A stretch of DNA of 64,000 nucleotides. It comes from Thalassobacillus cyri (GTDB taxonomy: Bacteria; Bacillota; Bacilli; Bacillales; Halobacillaceae). The notes beneath the pieces are model-generated. The model did no database searches, was not told the DNA's origin, and saw only the letters and a program-made list of their open reading frames with translations. Location of the stretch: assembly GCF_900107755.1 (NCBI RefSeq), contig NZ_FNQR01000009.1:1-64000 (forward strand). The letters run 5' to 3'. The position numbers were made by a program, and so were the translations under genes. Shown piece after piece: positions 17,054-26,103 of this stretch (its first letter is position 1; the number at the start of each line of letters is the position of its first letter).

Positions 17054-18196
17054 TCAGACTTCGGCTCTTACGGTTGGATTACTGACGGTCATCATGGCAA
17101 TCAGGCAGTCTGCTAACCCTTGGACGTCTGCTGCGGTCGTATGTTTGCCAAAAGATATACGGATAAATGTTCTGGCTGTTTCCTCCGGATATCCCATAGC
17201 CAGCAATGTTTTGGCTGGCGCATGGTCGTGAATTGTACAGGCACTGCCGGTTGATATGGCGTAGCCTTTCCGATTGGCTTCCAGCATGGCCCATTGGCCT
17301 TCCGTACCAGCAAGGGTCAGACCAATAATAGGAGCATCATCAGCTGTCCTGCCGATGAAATGAAGCTTATGTTGAACTGGAAGCATTGCTTGTTCAAAAG
17401 TGGATTTTAAGGCAACCATATGTTTTTGGTGGTCCTTCATCTGGCTAATATTTTCCTGGGCAGCGGTAGTAAAGGCTGCTATTCCAGGCACATTCACTGT
17501 ACCTGCACGAACTCCTTTTTCATGGGAGCCGTTATAAAGGTCCGGACTAATGGAGATGGACGGAGAAAGGTATAACGCTCCCACTCCCTTTGGACCGTAA
17601 ATTTTATGGCTCGATATTGAAAAACTGTCCATGTACTTCGTGTATGCTCGAAAGTCTACTTTCCCAAACGCCTGGACACAGTCACTGTGAAAAAGGGCTC
17701 CCCATTTTTGGCAAATGGAATAGATTGCTTCCACGGGTTGCAGGGTGCCAATTTCCCCATTCATCGTTTGGATGGAAACCAGTACAGTGTCCTTTCGTAT
17801 AGCAGCTTCTAATGCTCCGAGGTCAATGGTGCCTTCTTCCGTAAAGGGGATTCTTGTAATTTCATAGCCTTCTTTTTCTAGTTTTTCTAAGGCATTGTGA
17901 ACCGAGGAATGCTCTGCCTGAGAAGTAATGATGTGTTTCCCTTCCCCGGCTTTAGCTAATACGGATAAACCGATGTGGTTGCTTTCCGTCCCTCCGCTGG
18001 TAAAATAAATCCCCTTTTTTTGAACGCCTGATTGATCAGCCAGCGTCTTGCGGCAGTGTTCGACCAGTGAGTTTGCTTGAGTGCCTTGATCATGCAGGCT
18101 GCTTGAGTTTCCGAAATAGTTTTTGGCTGCTTGACTATATACTTCTAAAGACGTGTCATCAATTGGACAGGTGGCCGCGTAATCAAAATATTTCAT
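17054..18196 (-). CDS. nifS: cysteine desulfurase of the NAD-biosynthesis locus (NifS/NadS)
   Basis: PLP aminotransferase class V of 380 aa that removes sulfur from cysteine. In B. subtilis the nifS gene beside nadB supplies Fe-S assembly for quinolinate synthase NadA. The ATG at 18196 is chosen (AAAGGAGTG 7-8 nt upstream, protein starts MKYFDYAATCP). PLP lysine K198 lies in SSHKIYGPKG, and the persulfide-forming C320 in STGSACTIHD. It is divergent from nadBCA, with a 108-bp shared control region containing a GTGTC/GACAC palindrome. The regulator gene nadR (yrxA), which accompanies nifS in B. subtilis, is not adjacent here. Confidence 0.92.
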   Translation of the reverse strand: MKYFDYAATCPIDDTSLEVYSQAAKNYFGNSSSLHDQGTQANSLVEHCRKTLADQSGVQKKGIYFTSGGTESNHIGLSVLAKAGEGKHIITSQAEHSSVHNALEKLEKEGYEITRIPFTEEGTIDLGALEAAIRKDTVLVSIQTMNGEIGTLQPVEAIYSICQKWGALFHSDCVQAFGKVDFRAYTKYMDSFSISSHKIYGPKGVGALYLSPSISISPDLYNGSHEKGVRAGTVNVPGIAAFTTAAQENISQMKDHQKHMVALKSTFEQAMLPVQHKLHFIGRTADDAPIIGLTLAGTEGQWAMLEANRKGYAISTGSACTIHDHAPAKTLLAMGYPEETARTFIRISFGKHTTAADVQGLADCLIAMMTVSNPTVRAEV

Positions 18197-18265
18197 GCTC
18201 TCCACTCCTTTTTCGGCATTCCAGAAAAAAGCACTTGTCATAAGTGTAATTCTGTGTAAATATAA

Positions 18266-18277
18266 GTGTCAAGACAC
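18266..18277. promoter_or_regulatory. palindromic operator candidate between nifS and nadB
   Basis: GTGTCAAGACAC (5-bp arms, 2-bp centre) sits in the divergent promoter region. It overlaps a TTGACA -35-like box on the nifS strand and lies 28 bp before the nadB start. In B. subtilis this intergenic region is bound by NadR (YrxA/NiaR) with nicotinic acid, so this is the natural candidate operator. Assignment is by position and symmetry only. Confidence 0.5.
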
Positions 18278-18304
18278 ATGTAAAATAAAAGGTGGGATAA
18301 CACG

Positions 18305-19867
18305 GTGGAACAGGCAGATGTAATTATCATCGGAAGTGGTATCGCTGCTTTACAGCTGATTGGCAACTTACGCAGGGATGTTAATGTGATTATACTCACA
18401 AAGTCAGAAATAAAGACCGGCAATTCTTTTCTTGCTCAGGGTGGGGTTGCAGCATCAGTAGGAGCTGAAGATGACCCTTATGATCATTATAGGGACACAC
18501 TGGAGGCGGGGAGAGGGATCAACGACCACGAAGCAGTGATTCAATTGACGAAACAGGCTCCCTCTGTCATCGGCGATTTGCTTGAAGCTGGATGTGACTT
18601 TGATCGGAACTATCGGGGGGAACTGAGGTTGGGGAGAGAAGGCTCCCATTCCTGCAATCGAATTGTTCATGGAGGTGGGGATCAAACAGGAAAGTGGATT
18701 ATCAATTGCCTTTTACAAAAGATTGGACCGAATGTAAGAGTCAAAGAGCATGAATTTGTCTATCAATTGCTCACTGATGAGCAAGGTAGTTGTTACGGGG
18801 TAAAAAGCAAGCATCGTGGAGGTACGAAAAAGACATATCTGGCTCCCCATGTTGTGCTGGCAACCGGGGGATGTGGGCGAGTTTATGATGCCACTTCCAA
18901 CGCCGAAACCGTGACAGGTGATGGACTTGCCCTTGGATATCTCGCTGGGGCCGAACTTGTAGACATGGAATTTGTCCAATTCCATCCTACCTTGTTATCC
19001 ATAAATGGAGATATAAAAGGATTGGTTTCTGAAGCGGTACGGGGGGAGGGGGCGTTCCTGGTTGATGAAGAAGGTATGCCTGTTATGAAAGGAGTACACC
19101 CCTTGGAAGATTTAGCCCCTCGTCATATTGTGGCACAGACTATTTATAACCACATCCAGCAAGGGAGAGAGGTGTTTTTAGATATTACCTGCATCGACAA
19201 TTTTACCAGGAAGTTTCCTACAGTTACTCGCTTATGTGAGAAGCACGGAATTGCTGTAGAAGAGGGGAAAATTCCAGTTGCCCCGGGCTGTCATTTTTTG
19301 ATGGGAGGCATTCGGACAGACGATGTGGGAGGCACAACGGTGAAGGGACTTTATGCCATCGGAGAGGTAGCTTGTACAGGGGTCCATGGTGCAAACCGGC
19401 TCGCCAGCAATTCGTTATTAGAGGGGCTGGTATATGGAAAAAGGTTGGCTCAGCATATCAACCATCATTCGAAAGAGGTAATCAGCTTCCAGGCTCCCCG
19501 ACCTATGGAGGAAAACCGTGAAGTCATACTCCCTTCTATGGAAGAAATTCAGCAATCAATGATGAAGCGAGTTGGCATCATACGGAATAAAAACGAACTG
19601 ATCCTGCAACAGGAATGGCTGGATTCGTTTTCCCTCCCGGAGAATATGGATACGCTGACAATCGGCCAAATCAGCCGTGTATTCATGGTCATCACTTCAA
19701 AGTTGATTACAACCTCTGCGTTGGAACGGGAAGAGAGCCGAGGTGGCCATTTTAGACAGGATTTCCCGTTGGAAAGGTCCGATTGGCAACATAGACATGT
19801 TCGGTTACATAAAAATAGAAAGCAGGGTGAAATCTATGAATCTATTAATGCTCCGGCGTTCACTTGA
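18305..19867 (+). CDS. nadB: L-aspartate oxidase
   Basis: First enzyme of de novo NAD synthesis: FAD-dependent oxidation of L-aspartate to iminoaspartate (520 aa; B. subtilis 531). It starts at GTG 18305 with AAAGGTGGG upstream. The FAD-binding Rossmann motif VIIIGSGIAALQ is at residues 5-16. HRGGTKKT, ATGGCGR and the succinate-dehydrogenase/fumarate-reductase flavoprotein blocks EFVQFHPT, SEAVRGEGA and GANRLASNSLLEGLVYG follow. Operon nadB-nadC-nadA; nadC begins inside its last codons (32-bp overlap). It probably responds to niacin through the operator upstream (inference). Confidence 0.95.
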   Translation: MEQADVIIIGSGIAALQLIGNLRRDVNVIILTKSEIKTGNSFLAQGGVAASVGAEDDPYDHYRDTLEAGRGINDHEAVIQLTKQAPSVIGDLLEAGCDFDRNYRGELRLGREGSHSCNRIVHGGGDQTGKWIINCLLQKIGPNVRVKEHEFVYQLLTDEQGSCYGVKSKHRGGTKKTYLAPHVVLATGGCGRVYDATSNAETVTGDGLALGYLAGAELVDMEFVQFHPTLLSINGDIKGLVSEAVRGEGAFLVDEEGMPVMKGVHPLEDLAPRHIVAQTIYNHIQQGREVFLDITCIDNFTRKFPTVTRLCEKHGIAVEEGKIPVAPGCHFLMGGIRTDDVGGTTVKGLYAIGEVACTGVHGANRLASNSLLEGLVYGKRLAQHINHHSKEVISFQAPRPMEENREVILPSMEEIQQSMMKRVGIIRNKNELILQQEWLDSFSLPENMDTLTIGQISRVFMVITSKLITTSALEREESRGGHFRQDFPLERSDWQHRHVRLHKNRKQGEIYESINAPAFT

Positions 19868-20690
19868 AACGTTTTTTATCGAGGATATCGGAGATAAGGA
19901 CATTACAAGTGATGTATTGTTCGATAAGAATACGGAAGGGGAGGTCCGATTCCTTGCCAAACAGACAGGTGTATTGTGCGGAATCGAAATCATCCGTGCG
20001 GGGTTTGAAATGCTTGACCCGAAAGTTGAGGTAGAGTTATTCAAACAGGATGGCAGTGAGGTGCATGCAGGTGATGCAATTGCCAGAGCATACGGAAACA
20101 TGGCCAGTCTTCTTAAAGGAGAACGTGTCCTATTAAACCTTCTGCAGCGGATGAGCGGTATTGCTACTTTGACAAGGAAAGCGGTCAGAAATCTGGACAG
20201 TAATCATACAAGAATTTGTGATACGAGGAAAACGACTCCAGGACTTAGGATGCTGGAAAAGTATGCGGTTCGGACTGGAGGAGGATACAATCATCGCAAC
20301 GGCCTTTATGATGCCGTGATGTTGAAGGACAATCATATCGCTTTTGCAGGATCGCTTACCAGTGCTGTAGTGAAGCTTAGAGAAAAACTGGGTCACATGG
20401 TCAAAATTGAAGTAGAAACAGAAACCAGGGAACAAGTGATAGAAGCTGTGGGAGCGGAAGTCGACTGTATCATGTTGGATAACCGTACCCCGGATGAAAT
20501 CAAAGAGCTGGTCCAACTCGTTCCTTCCTCCATAAAAACAGAGGCATCCGGCGGCATAGCAGTCGAGCAATTAGGATTGTTCCGTGATTGTGGCGTGGAT
20601 TATATCTCCCTCGGATGTTTGACCCATTCGGCACCTGCTCTTGATATCAGTGTGAAAGTACCTGTCTTAGAAAGGAGTCTTGTAAAATGA
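19836..20690 (+). CDS. nadC: nicotinate-nucleotide pyrophosphorylase (carboxylating)
   Basis: Quinolinate phosphoribosyltransferase converting quinolinate and PRPP to nicotinate mononucleotide (284 aa; B. subtilis 289). The internal ATG at 19836 gives the family N-terminus [19 protein letters not shown]. The in-frame extension back to 19743 would lie inside nadB. The motifs [20 protein letters not shown] (PRPP and quinolinate contacts), GGGYNHR and EVETETREQ...DCIMLDN are present. It overlaps nadB by 32 bp and nadA by 4 bp, so translation is probably coupled. Confidence 0.95.
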   Translation: MNLLMLRRSLETFFIEDIGDKDITSDVLFDKNTEGEVRFLAKQTGVLCGIEIIRAGFEMLDPKVEVELFKQDGSEVHAGDAIARAYGNMASLLKGERVLLNLLQRMSGIATLTRKAVRNLDSNHTRICDTRKTTPGLRMLEKYAVRTGGGYNHRNGLYDAVMLKDNHIAFAGSLTSAVVKLREKLGHMVKIEVETETREQVIEAVGAEVDCIMLDNRTPDEIKELVQLVPSSIKTEASGGIAVEQLGLFRDCGVDYISLGCLTHSAPALDISVKVPVLERSLVK

Positions 20691-21793
20691 ACGTCTTAGA
20701 AACATTAGAGCAAAAAAATCCGACCGTGCCTGCGCGGTATAAAAACATGTCTGTGGAAGAACTTGAAGCACGAGTCCAGGCAGTGAAGGAGCGTATGGGA
20801 AAGCGGCTGTTTCTACCCGGACACCATTATCAGAAAGATGAAGTCATACAATTCGCCGATGCTCGTGGGGATTCGTTGAAGCTGGCCCAACTATCTGCGG
20901 AAAATCAGGATGCGGAAGCGATCGTTTTTTGTGGTGTTCATTTTATGGCTGAGACGGCAGATATTTTAACGAAACAGGACCAAACGGTATACCTTCCTGA
21001 TATGCGGGCGGGTTGCTCGATGGCAGACATGGCTGATTTGAACCAGACGGAAAAAGCCTGGACAGCGCTGATTGAGTTATTTGGGGATACGATTCTTCCA
21101 CTCACTTATGTCAATTCGACTGCAGCCATCAAAGCTTTTGTCGGAAAACATGAAGGGGCTACTGTCACCTCTTCCAATGCGGAAAAAATGGTAAGTTGGG
21201 CATTTAAACAAAAAGAACGGATCCTATTTCTACCTGATCAGCATTTAGGGCGTAATACAGCCTTTAATTTAGGAATCCCACTTAACCAAATGGCAGTTTG
21301 GGATCCAATGCTGGAGCGATTGTTTCACGATTGTCCGCTGGAAGAAGTCAAAGTGATTTTATGGAAAGGGCATTGTTCTGTGCATGAAAACTTTACGGTT
21401 ACTAACGTAAAGCAAGTTCGTGAACAATTCCCTAACATGAAAGTCATCGTTCACCCCGAGTGCAGGAGGGAAGTGGTAGACCTTTCTGACGAAGCCGGGT
21501 CGACCAATTTTATTATTCAAACAATCAAAAACGCTCCAGTTGGAAGTGCCTGGGCGATTGGTACAGAAATGAATCTCGTCAACCGGCTCATTAAGGAGAA
21601 CCCGGATAAACATATTATCTCTTTGAACCCGAATATGTGTCCGTGCCTTACGATGAATCGCATTGATCTCCCCCATTTAGCATGGTGTCTGGAAGCCATA
21701 GAGCAAGGTGAGCATCCTAATGTCATTGAAGTGAATAAGGACATAGCAAAAGATGCCAGGAAAGCATTAGACCGGATGCTGGCAAGAGCATAA
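20687..21793 (+). CDS. nadA: quinolinate synthase
   Basis: 4Fe-4S enzyme condensing iminoaspartate with dihydroxyacetone phosphate to quinolinate (368 aa, identical in length to B. subtilis NadA). The three cluster cysteines fall at the B. subtilis positions: C110 (MRAGCSMAD), C230 (WKGHCSVHE) and C320 (NMCPCLTMN). HPECRREV is the substrate-binding motif. The start ATG overlaps the nadC stop (ATGA), and the gene ends the nadBCA operon. The nearby cysteine desulfurase fits a role in loading its cluster. Confidence 0.97.
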   Translation: MNVLETLEQKNPTVPARYKNMSVEELEARVQAVKERMGKRLFLPGHHYQKDEVIQFADARGDSLKLAQLSAENQDAEAIVFCGVHFMAETADILTKQDQTVYLPDMRAGCSMADMADLNQTEKAWTALIELFGDTILPLTYVNSTAAIKAFVGKHEGATVTSSNAEKMVSWAFKQKERILFLPDQHLGRNTAFNLGIPLNQMAVWDPMLERLFHDCPLEEVKVILWKGHCSVHENFTVTNVKQVREQFPNMKVIVHPECRREVVDLSDEAGSTNFIIQTIKNAPVGSAWAIGTEMNLVNRLIKENPDKHIISLNPNMCPCLTMNRIDLPHLAWCLEAIEQGEHPNVIEVNKDIAKDARKALDRMLARA

Positions 21794-21818
21794 TCCTCCT
21801 TCATTAAAGTCCATAAAA

Positions 21819-21852
21819 ACAGTCGATCAGGACCAAGCTGATCGGCTGCTTT
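21819..21852. terminator. bidirectional terminator, nadA side / ndh side
   Basis: CAGTCGATCAG...CTGATCGGCTG forms a hairpin with one mismatch. The minus strand has a T4 run and the plus strand a weaker T-rich tail. Confidence 0.65.
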
Positions 21853-21863
21853 CTTCGATTCAT

Positions 21864-22187
21864 GCGGGCTGCATCCAGCTCCGACGCACAGGACGTGCTA
21901 GTGCCAATGACGCCCCACTAGAACTACTTCTTTGAAAGTACTTCGCAGAAAAGACAAAGTCTTTTTTGAGGACGTGGCGTTTTCATCGGCCAGCGCCTAC
22001 CCCCCTCGAGGTCTTAAGTCAATCCCCTTTGTGATTAGAAAAACTTGGCTTATCGCCGCTTCCTAGTGTTTTTCTTATACTTTGATCCTTAATAAAGTTA
22101 GTCTGTATTAAAGTACAACAAACGTCACGGTGAGGCTTGGCTTAAGCTTGTCGGGGGTGAACAAGGCGCTTGCGCTTTTGTTCTATT
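21864..22187 (-). repeat. dispersed intergenic repeat, copy R2 (longest)
   Basis: Same family as R1 and R3, in the same orientation. It has the 5' blocks GGGCTGCATCCAGCTCC and GCACAGGACGTGC, then a segment missing from R1 (about 21900-21985). CAGCGCCTACC, CCTCGAGGTC, GGCTTATCGCC, TTAAGCTTGTCG and GGCGCTTGCGCTTTTGTT follow. It ends exactly at the ndh stop codon, so it is the ndh 3' untranslated region. Inside is a GCAC-GTCCT-GTGC hairpin (minus strand). It accounts for the whole 21853-22185 gap; no gene is seen there. Confidence 0.88.
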
Positions 22188-23247
22188 AATGTCGTTTGTT
22201 CAACCATAGGACGCCTGATTTGGCCAGACGTGGCAACAGCCCGGTTACAGGTTTCTGGAGCATATTTCCGAATCCATCAGATTTACCAAGCGAACCAAGG
22301 GCGCCTTTCAATTTGATTTCACCTGGTTTATCCGGTTCCTTGCCTTTCAGGATCGCTGATAATACTTCAGCGATTTGTTCACCCTGCTGTCCAGCAAGCT
22401 GAGCACTTGGTGAATGCTCAGAGGCTGCACAGTCACCAACCACATACACGTTTGGTTGTGAAGGGACCTGATAATAATCATTAAGAATGACTTTCTCCTG
22501 GGCATCCTTTTCAAACGGAAGCTCCCGTACTAAAACATTCGGCCGCACACCGGCGGTCCAAATCGTCACGTCATTCACATAACAGATTCCATTGTTGCAT
22601 ACTCCGTCTTTTTCCACATATTCGACGTTGGCATTATGGATGACTTCAACATCATTCTTTTCGAACCATTCTTCTACGTAATCCTGAATCTTTTTATCAA
22701 AAGCTCTTAACACGGTTTCCCCGCGATCCAACAGCCGAATGTTCAAGTCTGGCCTGCTTTCCCTGATTTCCGAAGCGACTTCGATTCCGCTTAAGCCGGC
22801 GCCGACTACCGACACCATTCCGTAGGCTTTCAAGTTACCTATGGCAATCCCGGTGTGTCGCGCTTTGGCAAATGTCTGGACACTTTCGGTGAATTCCTTT
22901 GCGCCTTCAATACCGTGGTAATTATCTTCACAACCCAGTCCAATGACTAAATAATCATATTCGACTGGTTCTCTATTGTCCCGGACGATGATTTGTTCTT
23001 GATCCGTATCGATTTTTTCTATTTCTCCATATACATAATCGACTTGGTCATGATCTGGAAATTCGATACGAACATTTTTGTCCGATTCCGTTCCAGCTGC
23101 AATCGCGTAGAATTCCGTTTTCAAGGAGTGGTACGGGTTCCTATCGATCATGGTGATATGGACGTCTTTCGGCAGATCATTATCAATCAGGTTCAGTAAT
23201 ATTTTAACCCCGCCGTATCCGCCGCCTAAAATGACTAATCTCTTCAT
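22186..23247 (-). CDS. type II NADH dehydrogenase (NDH-2, YutJ/YumB-like)
   Basis: Peripheral membrane FAD enzyme that passes electrons from NADH to menaquinone without pumping ions (353 aa; B. subtilis YutJ is similar in length, Ndh/YumB longer). The ATG at 23247 is chosen (AAAAGGGGT 8 nt upstream, protein begins MKRLVILGGGYGG). The FAD motif GGGYGGVK lies near residue 7, the NAD-binding motif VVGAGLSGIEVASEI at about 145-160, and VYVVGDCA at about 275. The C-terminal region (LPRLAKSGVLWLNKRH) is amphipathic and may bind the membrane. The quinone specificity and which B. subtilis paralogue it matches are not certain. Confidence 0.85.
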   Translation of the reverse strand: MKRLVILGGGYGGVKILLNLIDNDLPKDVHITMIDRNPYHSLKTEFYAIAAGTESDKNVRIEFPDHDQVDYVYGEIEKIDTDQEQIIVRDNREPVEYDYLVIGLGCEDNYHGIEGAKEFTESVQTFAKARHTGIAIGNLKAYGMVSVVGAGLSGIEVASEIRESRPDLNIRLLDRGETVLRAFDKKIQDYVEEWFEKNDVEVIHNANVEYVEKDGVCNNGICYVNDVTIWTAGVRPNVLVRELPFEKDAQEKVILNDYYQVPSQPNVYVVGDCAASEHSPSAQLAGQQGEQIAEVLSAILKGKEPDKPGEIKLKGALGSLGKSDGFGNMLQKPVTGLLPRLAKSGVLWLNKRH

Positions 23248-23650
23248 AGTTATACCCCTTTTAACATTATACTGTCTATCCGATGAAATGCCTGGACCCC
23301 ACATGTAAAACCGCTTTCTTTCTCTCCATCCTAAAGAGTATCAAAAAATATGTCCTAAGACTAGAAAAATCCTATAGAAACCATTCAATTAGTGTTAATT
23401 AAATTTTACCCCGATGGTAAAATCTGGAACTTGAGCGATATAGAGTAGATAAATGGGACAGAACACACAGAAATTGCCATACAGTAGGGGAGGGGACCGT
23501 AAGTTTCTCATTTTCGACAGAAGCTTTCATTTGCTAAGTGGTAATCGACAAAAAAGCTTCCCTTGTTCAAACGTTTGATTGATGAAAAGTGGATCTCCAT
23601 TACATTCAGTTTTACCTTTAAAACTCTAGTTGATGCTCTTTACCTATAAA
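23248..23650. other. 403-bp intergenic region without a gene
   Basis: I see no coding frame with a ribosome binding site on either strand. The only structured element is a perfect inverted repeat ATTTTACC-ccgat-GGTAAAAT at 23403-23423, about 155 bp upstream of the ndh start on its promoter side; it could be an operator or a hairpin. The rest is AT-rich, with purine runs near 23486 (GGGGAGGGG). Confidence 0.5.
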
Positions 23651-23681
23651 TAAAGACCGGCTCTTGGTGAGCCGGCCTTTA
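23651..23681 (-). terminator. intrinsic terminator of glpQ
   Basis: The inverted repeat TAAAGACCGGCTC...GAGCCGGCCTTTA lies 20 bp beyond the glpQ stop codon on the minus strand. Confidence 0.85.
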
Positions 23682-23700
23682 ATGGAAAGTGTTTGTTATG

Positions 23701-24543
23701 TTATGGGCGTGGATCAACGTAATCTGGATAGTCTGTAATGATACCGTCAGCACCAACTTCTAATAAGAAATTTGCAGATTCACGGTCTCGGACTGTCCAG
23801 GGGTGCGTTAACATGTTGAAGTCGTGGATTCTTTCTATTAGAGAGGCATCGATCATACTTTTGCTAGGGTTGACGTAGTCTGCATATTTTTTAAAACTTT
23901 CCAACTGTTCATCTGAAATGCCTTCCGGGTTGTAACCAAGCAGGACACCGACTGGCACTTCTGGAAGAATATCGTGGAACTTTTGAACGGATTCATGGTC
24001 GAATGATTGGACGATGATTTTTTCGTTTTCCGGCTTGTCTAAATGGTGGGCTGTCAGCTCATCGGCAACTTTTTGTTCGATGCCTGGGTAGAGGGAAGGT
24101 GCTTTTAATTCGATCAAAATTCCGCTCTTTCCTTTGTATTCATCGAGGACTTCGCCAAGGGTAGGGATAGTTTCATCGGCAAATGCTTCACTAAACCAGC
24201 TCCCAGCATCAAGGCTTTTCATCTCTTCCAGTGTTAGATCTTTTACACTTCCTGTTCCGTCTGTAGTGCGGTCGACCGTCGTGTCATGGATAACCACCAA
24301 TTCTCCATCTTTACTCATTTGTACATCCAGCTCAAACATATCTGCTTTCATTTCAACGGCTTTTTCAAAAGCAGCCATCGTGTTTTCCGGTGCATAGCCA
24401 GATGCTCCCCGGTGAGCAATGTTAAGTACTTGCTTCTGTGCTTTCGTAGCTGTGCCCTCACTTGCAAAGGCGTTTTCTCCCGGAGCAAAAAACATCAACA
24501 CAGCTAATACCCCAACTGATAATAAAGATACAAATTGTTTCAT
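23701..24543 (-). CDS. glpQ: secreted glycerophosphodiester phosphodiesterase
   Basis: GDPD-family TIM barrel (280 aa) that hydrolyses glycerophosphodiesters to glycerol-3-phosphate and an alcohol. The start at 24543 follows AGGGAGAGAGG and gives a clear signal peptide (residues 1-27, MKQFVSLLSVGVLAVLMFF to AFA). Catalytic motifs are NIAHRGASGYAPENT (His-Arg), FELDVQMSKDGELVVIHD (Glu, Asp, His), DRTTDGTG and the late HPWTVRD. It may act on lipid-derived diesters or teichoic acid breakdown products; B. subtilis GlpQ (293 aa) is the nearest model. Single-gene unit with its own terminator. Confidence 0.93.
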   Translation of the reverse strand: MKQFVSLLSVGVLAVLMFFAPGENAFASEGTATKAQKQVLNIAHRGASGYAPENTMAAFEKAVEMKADMFELDVQMSKDGELVVIHDTTVDRTTDGTGSVKDLTLEEMKSLDAGSWFSEAFADETIPTLGEVLDEYKGKSGILIELKAPSLYPGIEQKVADELTAHHLDKPENEKIIVQSFDHESVQKFHDILPEVPVGVLLGYNPEGISDEQLESFKKYADYVNPSKSMIDASLIERIHDFNMLTHPWTVRDRESANFLLEVGADGIITDYPDYVDPRP

Positions 24544-24714
24544 CTTCCTCTCTCCCTTCGCTATATTCACCTATAAGTCTAGCGAAGCAATATTGAGTAT
24601 GGATGAAATTGGTGTTCGAGTTTTGTTTAGCTATTATTACAAAATTAAGGTCCAATATCCTTAAAATGTTAATGTGTATAGGGTGAAAGAACTATAGGTG
24701 GGGTTCTTTAATAT

Positions 24715-24754
24715 AACAAACAACCAGGGAGGACTTGCTCCCTGGCTGTTTGTT
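24715..24754 (-). terminator. intrinsic terminator of the OYE gene
   Basis: A 17-bp hairpin with arms AACAAACAACCAGGGAG and CTCCCTGGCTGTTTGTT overlaps the stop codon of the minus-strand gene. Confidence 0.85.
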
Positions 24755-25859
24755 ATTCTGTAATTTCCTTATTCAATTCACTGTCTTTGATGTGTGCGTG
24801 TGGGAGTAGTGTATTCTCAAAATCGAAGTCACTTAATTCTTTACCGCGGTGGACCCGATTAGGAAAGTCAGGGTTTGCCAGAGCACTGGTGCCAAGGGAA
24901 ATGAGGTCTGCTTCTTCTTTATCAATCATTTTAACTGCTGTTCCTGGATCCCCGAGTTTACCATTAGCTATTACCGGGAGGCTGCTGAAGTCTTTAGCTG
25001 CTTTTGCTAATGTTCTAGTCCCTTTGCCAAAAGCTGACGTAGTTGCATCGGCATCAGTTACATGAATATAATCAAGAGAAGTTTTACTCAACTCCGAGAA
25101 AATGAACGATGCATCTTCTTCACCTCCAGGCCACTTATGATCAGGGTCTGCTACTTTGATTTGGGAAATCCGGATACCGACAATAAATTCTTCCCCTACA
25201 GCCTCACGAATTTCTTCAATAACCTCAAGCATCAGGCGCATCCGTTTTTCGAGGGAACCACCGTATGCATCTTCCCGCTTATTCAAATAATCCGTTAAAA
25301 ATTGATCTAACAGATAGCCATTAGCTCCGTGGATTTCGACCCCATCAAAACCAGCCTGCTTAGCATAGCGCGCACCATCTACAAATGCTCGTTTTGCAGA
25401 TTCGATGTCCTGTTCTGTCATTTGTTTCGGTTTTGGAAAAGGACCTGAACCACCATAAAATTCTAATTGCTCGCCTTTCGGTGGTACATCAGATGGAGCG
25501 ATCGTTCCGTTGACATAGGCATTTCCCTGCCCCTGGCCGCCAGCATGCATCAATTGTGCAATGAACACAGTATCATAATCATGGACTGCATCTACGACAG
25601 GCTTCCATGCTTGCACATGTTTTTCGTTAGCGATCCCTGGCTGATTTTCATATCCCTGACTATAGCTTTCATCCAAATAGATGCCTTCCGAAATGATGGC
25701 GCCGAATCCGCCTTTCGCAAAACGTTCATAGTACTGTTTCATACGTTCATTAGCACTGCCATTATCATTAGCACTGACACGAGTCATTGGTGCCACAACT
25801 AAGCGGTTATTAAAAGTGCGGTTGGCTATTTTTAAATTAGAAAAGAGTGGTTTTACCAT
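24753..25859 (-). CDS. old yellow enzyme family NADH:flavin oxidoreductase
   Basis: FMN-binding TIM barrel of 368 aa reducing activated C=C bonds (enones, nitro compounds) with NAD(P)H. The motifs are APMTRVSANDNG at about 23-34, QLMHAGGQG, and VEIHGANGYLLDQF (His and Asn that bind substrate), followed by GGSLEKRMRL. Length and motifs resemble thermophilic-like/OYE class enzymes such as B. subtilis YqjM (338 aa), with some extra residues. AAAGGAAG precedes the ATG. The physiological substrate is unknown for most members. The gene has its own terminator and no functional neighbours. Confidence 0.88.
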   Translation of the reverse strand: MVKPLFSNLKIANRTFNNRLVVAPMTRVSANDNGSANERMKQYYERFAKGGFGAIISEGIYLDESYSQGYENQPGIANEKHVQAWKPVVDAVHDYDTVFIAQLMHAGGQGQGNAYVNGTIAPSDVPPKGEQLEFYGGSGPFPKPKQMTEQDIESAKRAFVDGARYAKQAGFDGVEIHGANGYLLDQFLTDYLNKREDAYGGSLEKRMRLMLEVIEEIREAVGEEFIVGIRISQIKVADPDHKWPGGEEDASFIFSELSKTSLDYIHVTDADATTSAFGKGTRTLAKAAKDFSSLPVIANGKLGDPGTAVKMIDKEEADLISLGTSALANPDFPNRVHRGKELSDFDFENTLLPHAHIKDSELNKEITE

Positions 25860-26103
25860 ATCTGACTTCCTTTCTTTTAAAGGTTGAAACTTATACTAAA
25901 TTCCGCAAACTAAAATAGCAAACATCGTGCTTATCATTGAATGGATGTTAAAAAAAGGATTAAGAGGAATTTTGGAAGGGTAAAAATAAACCATTAAGGA
26001 GGGGAACAGGGAACATTTATGTAATCGTTTCATTTATATTTTCATTTTTGTTATTATGAATATTGCGTGAAATTTTTTCAAAAATCTTAAAAGGAGCGAT
26101 TTG

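Noticed and set aside
17054-18196. Housekeeping IscS/SufS identity for the cysteine desulfurase
   Set aside because: Length (380 aa) and divergent position beside nadBCA fit the NAD-locus NifS type; no iscU, sufU or trmU lies next to it.
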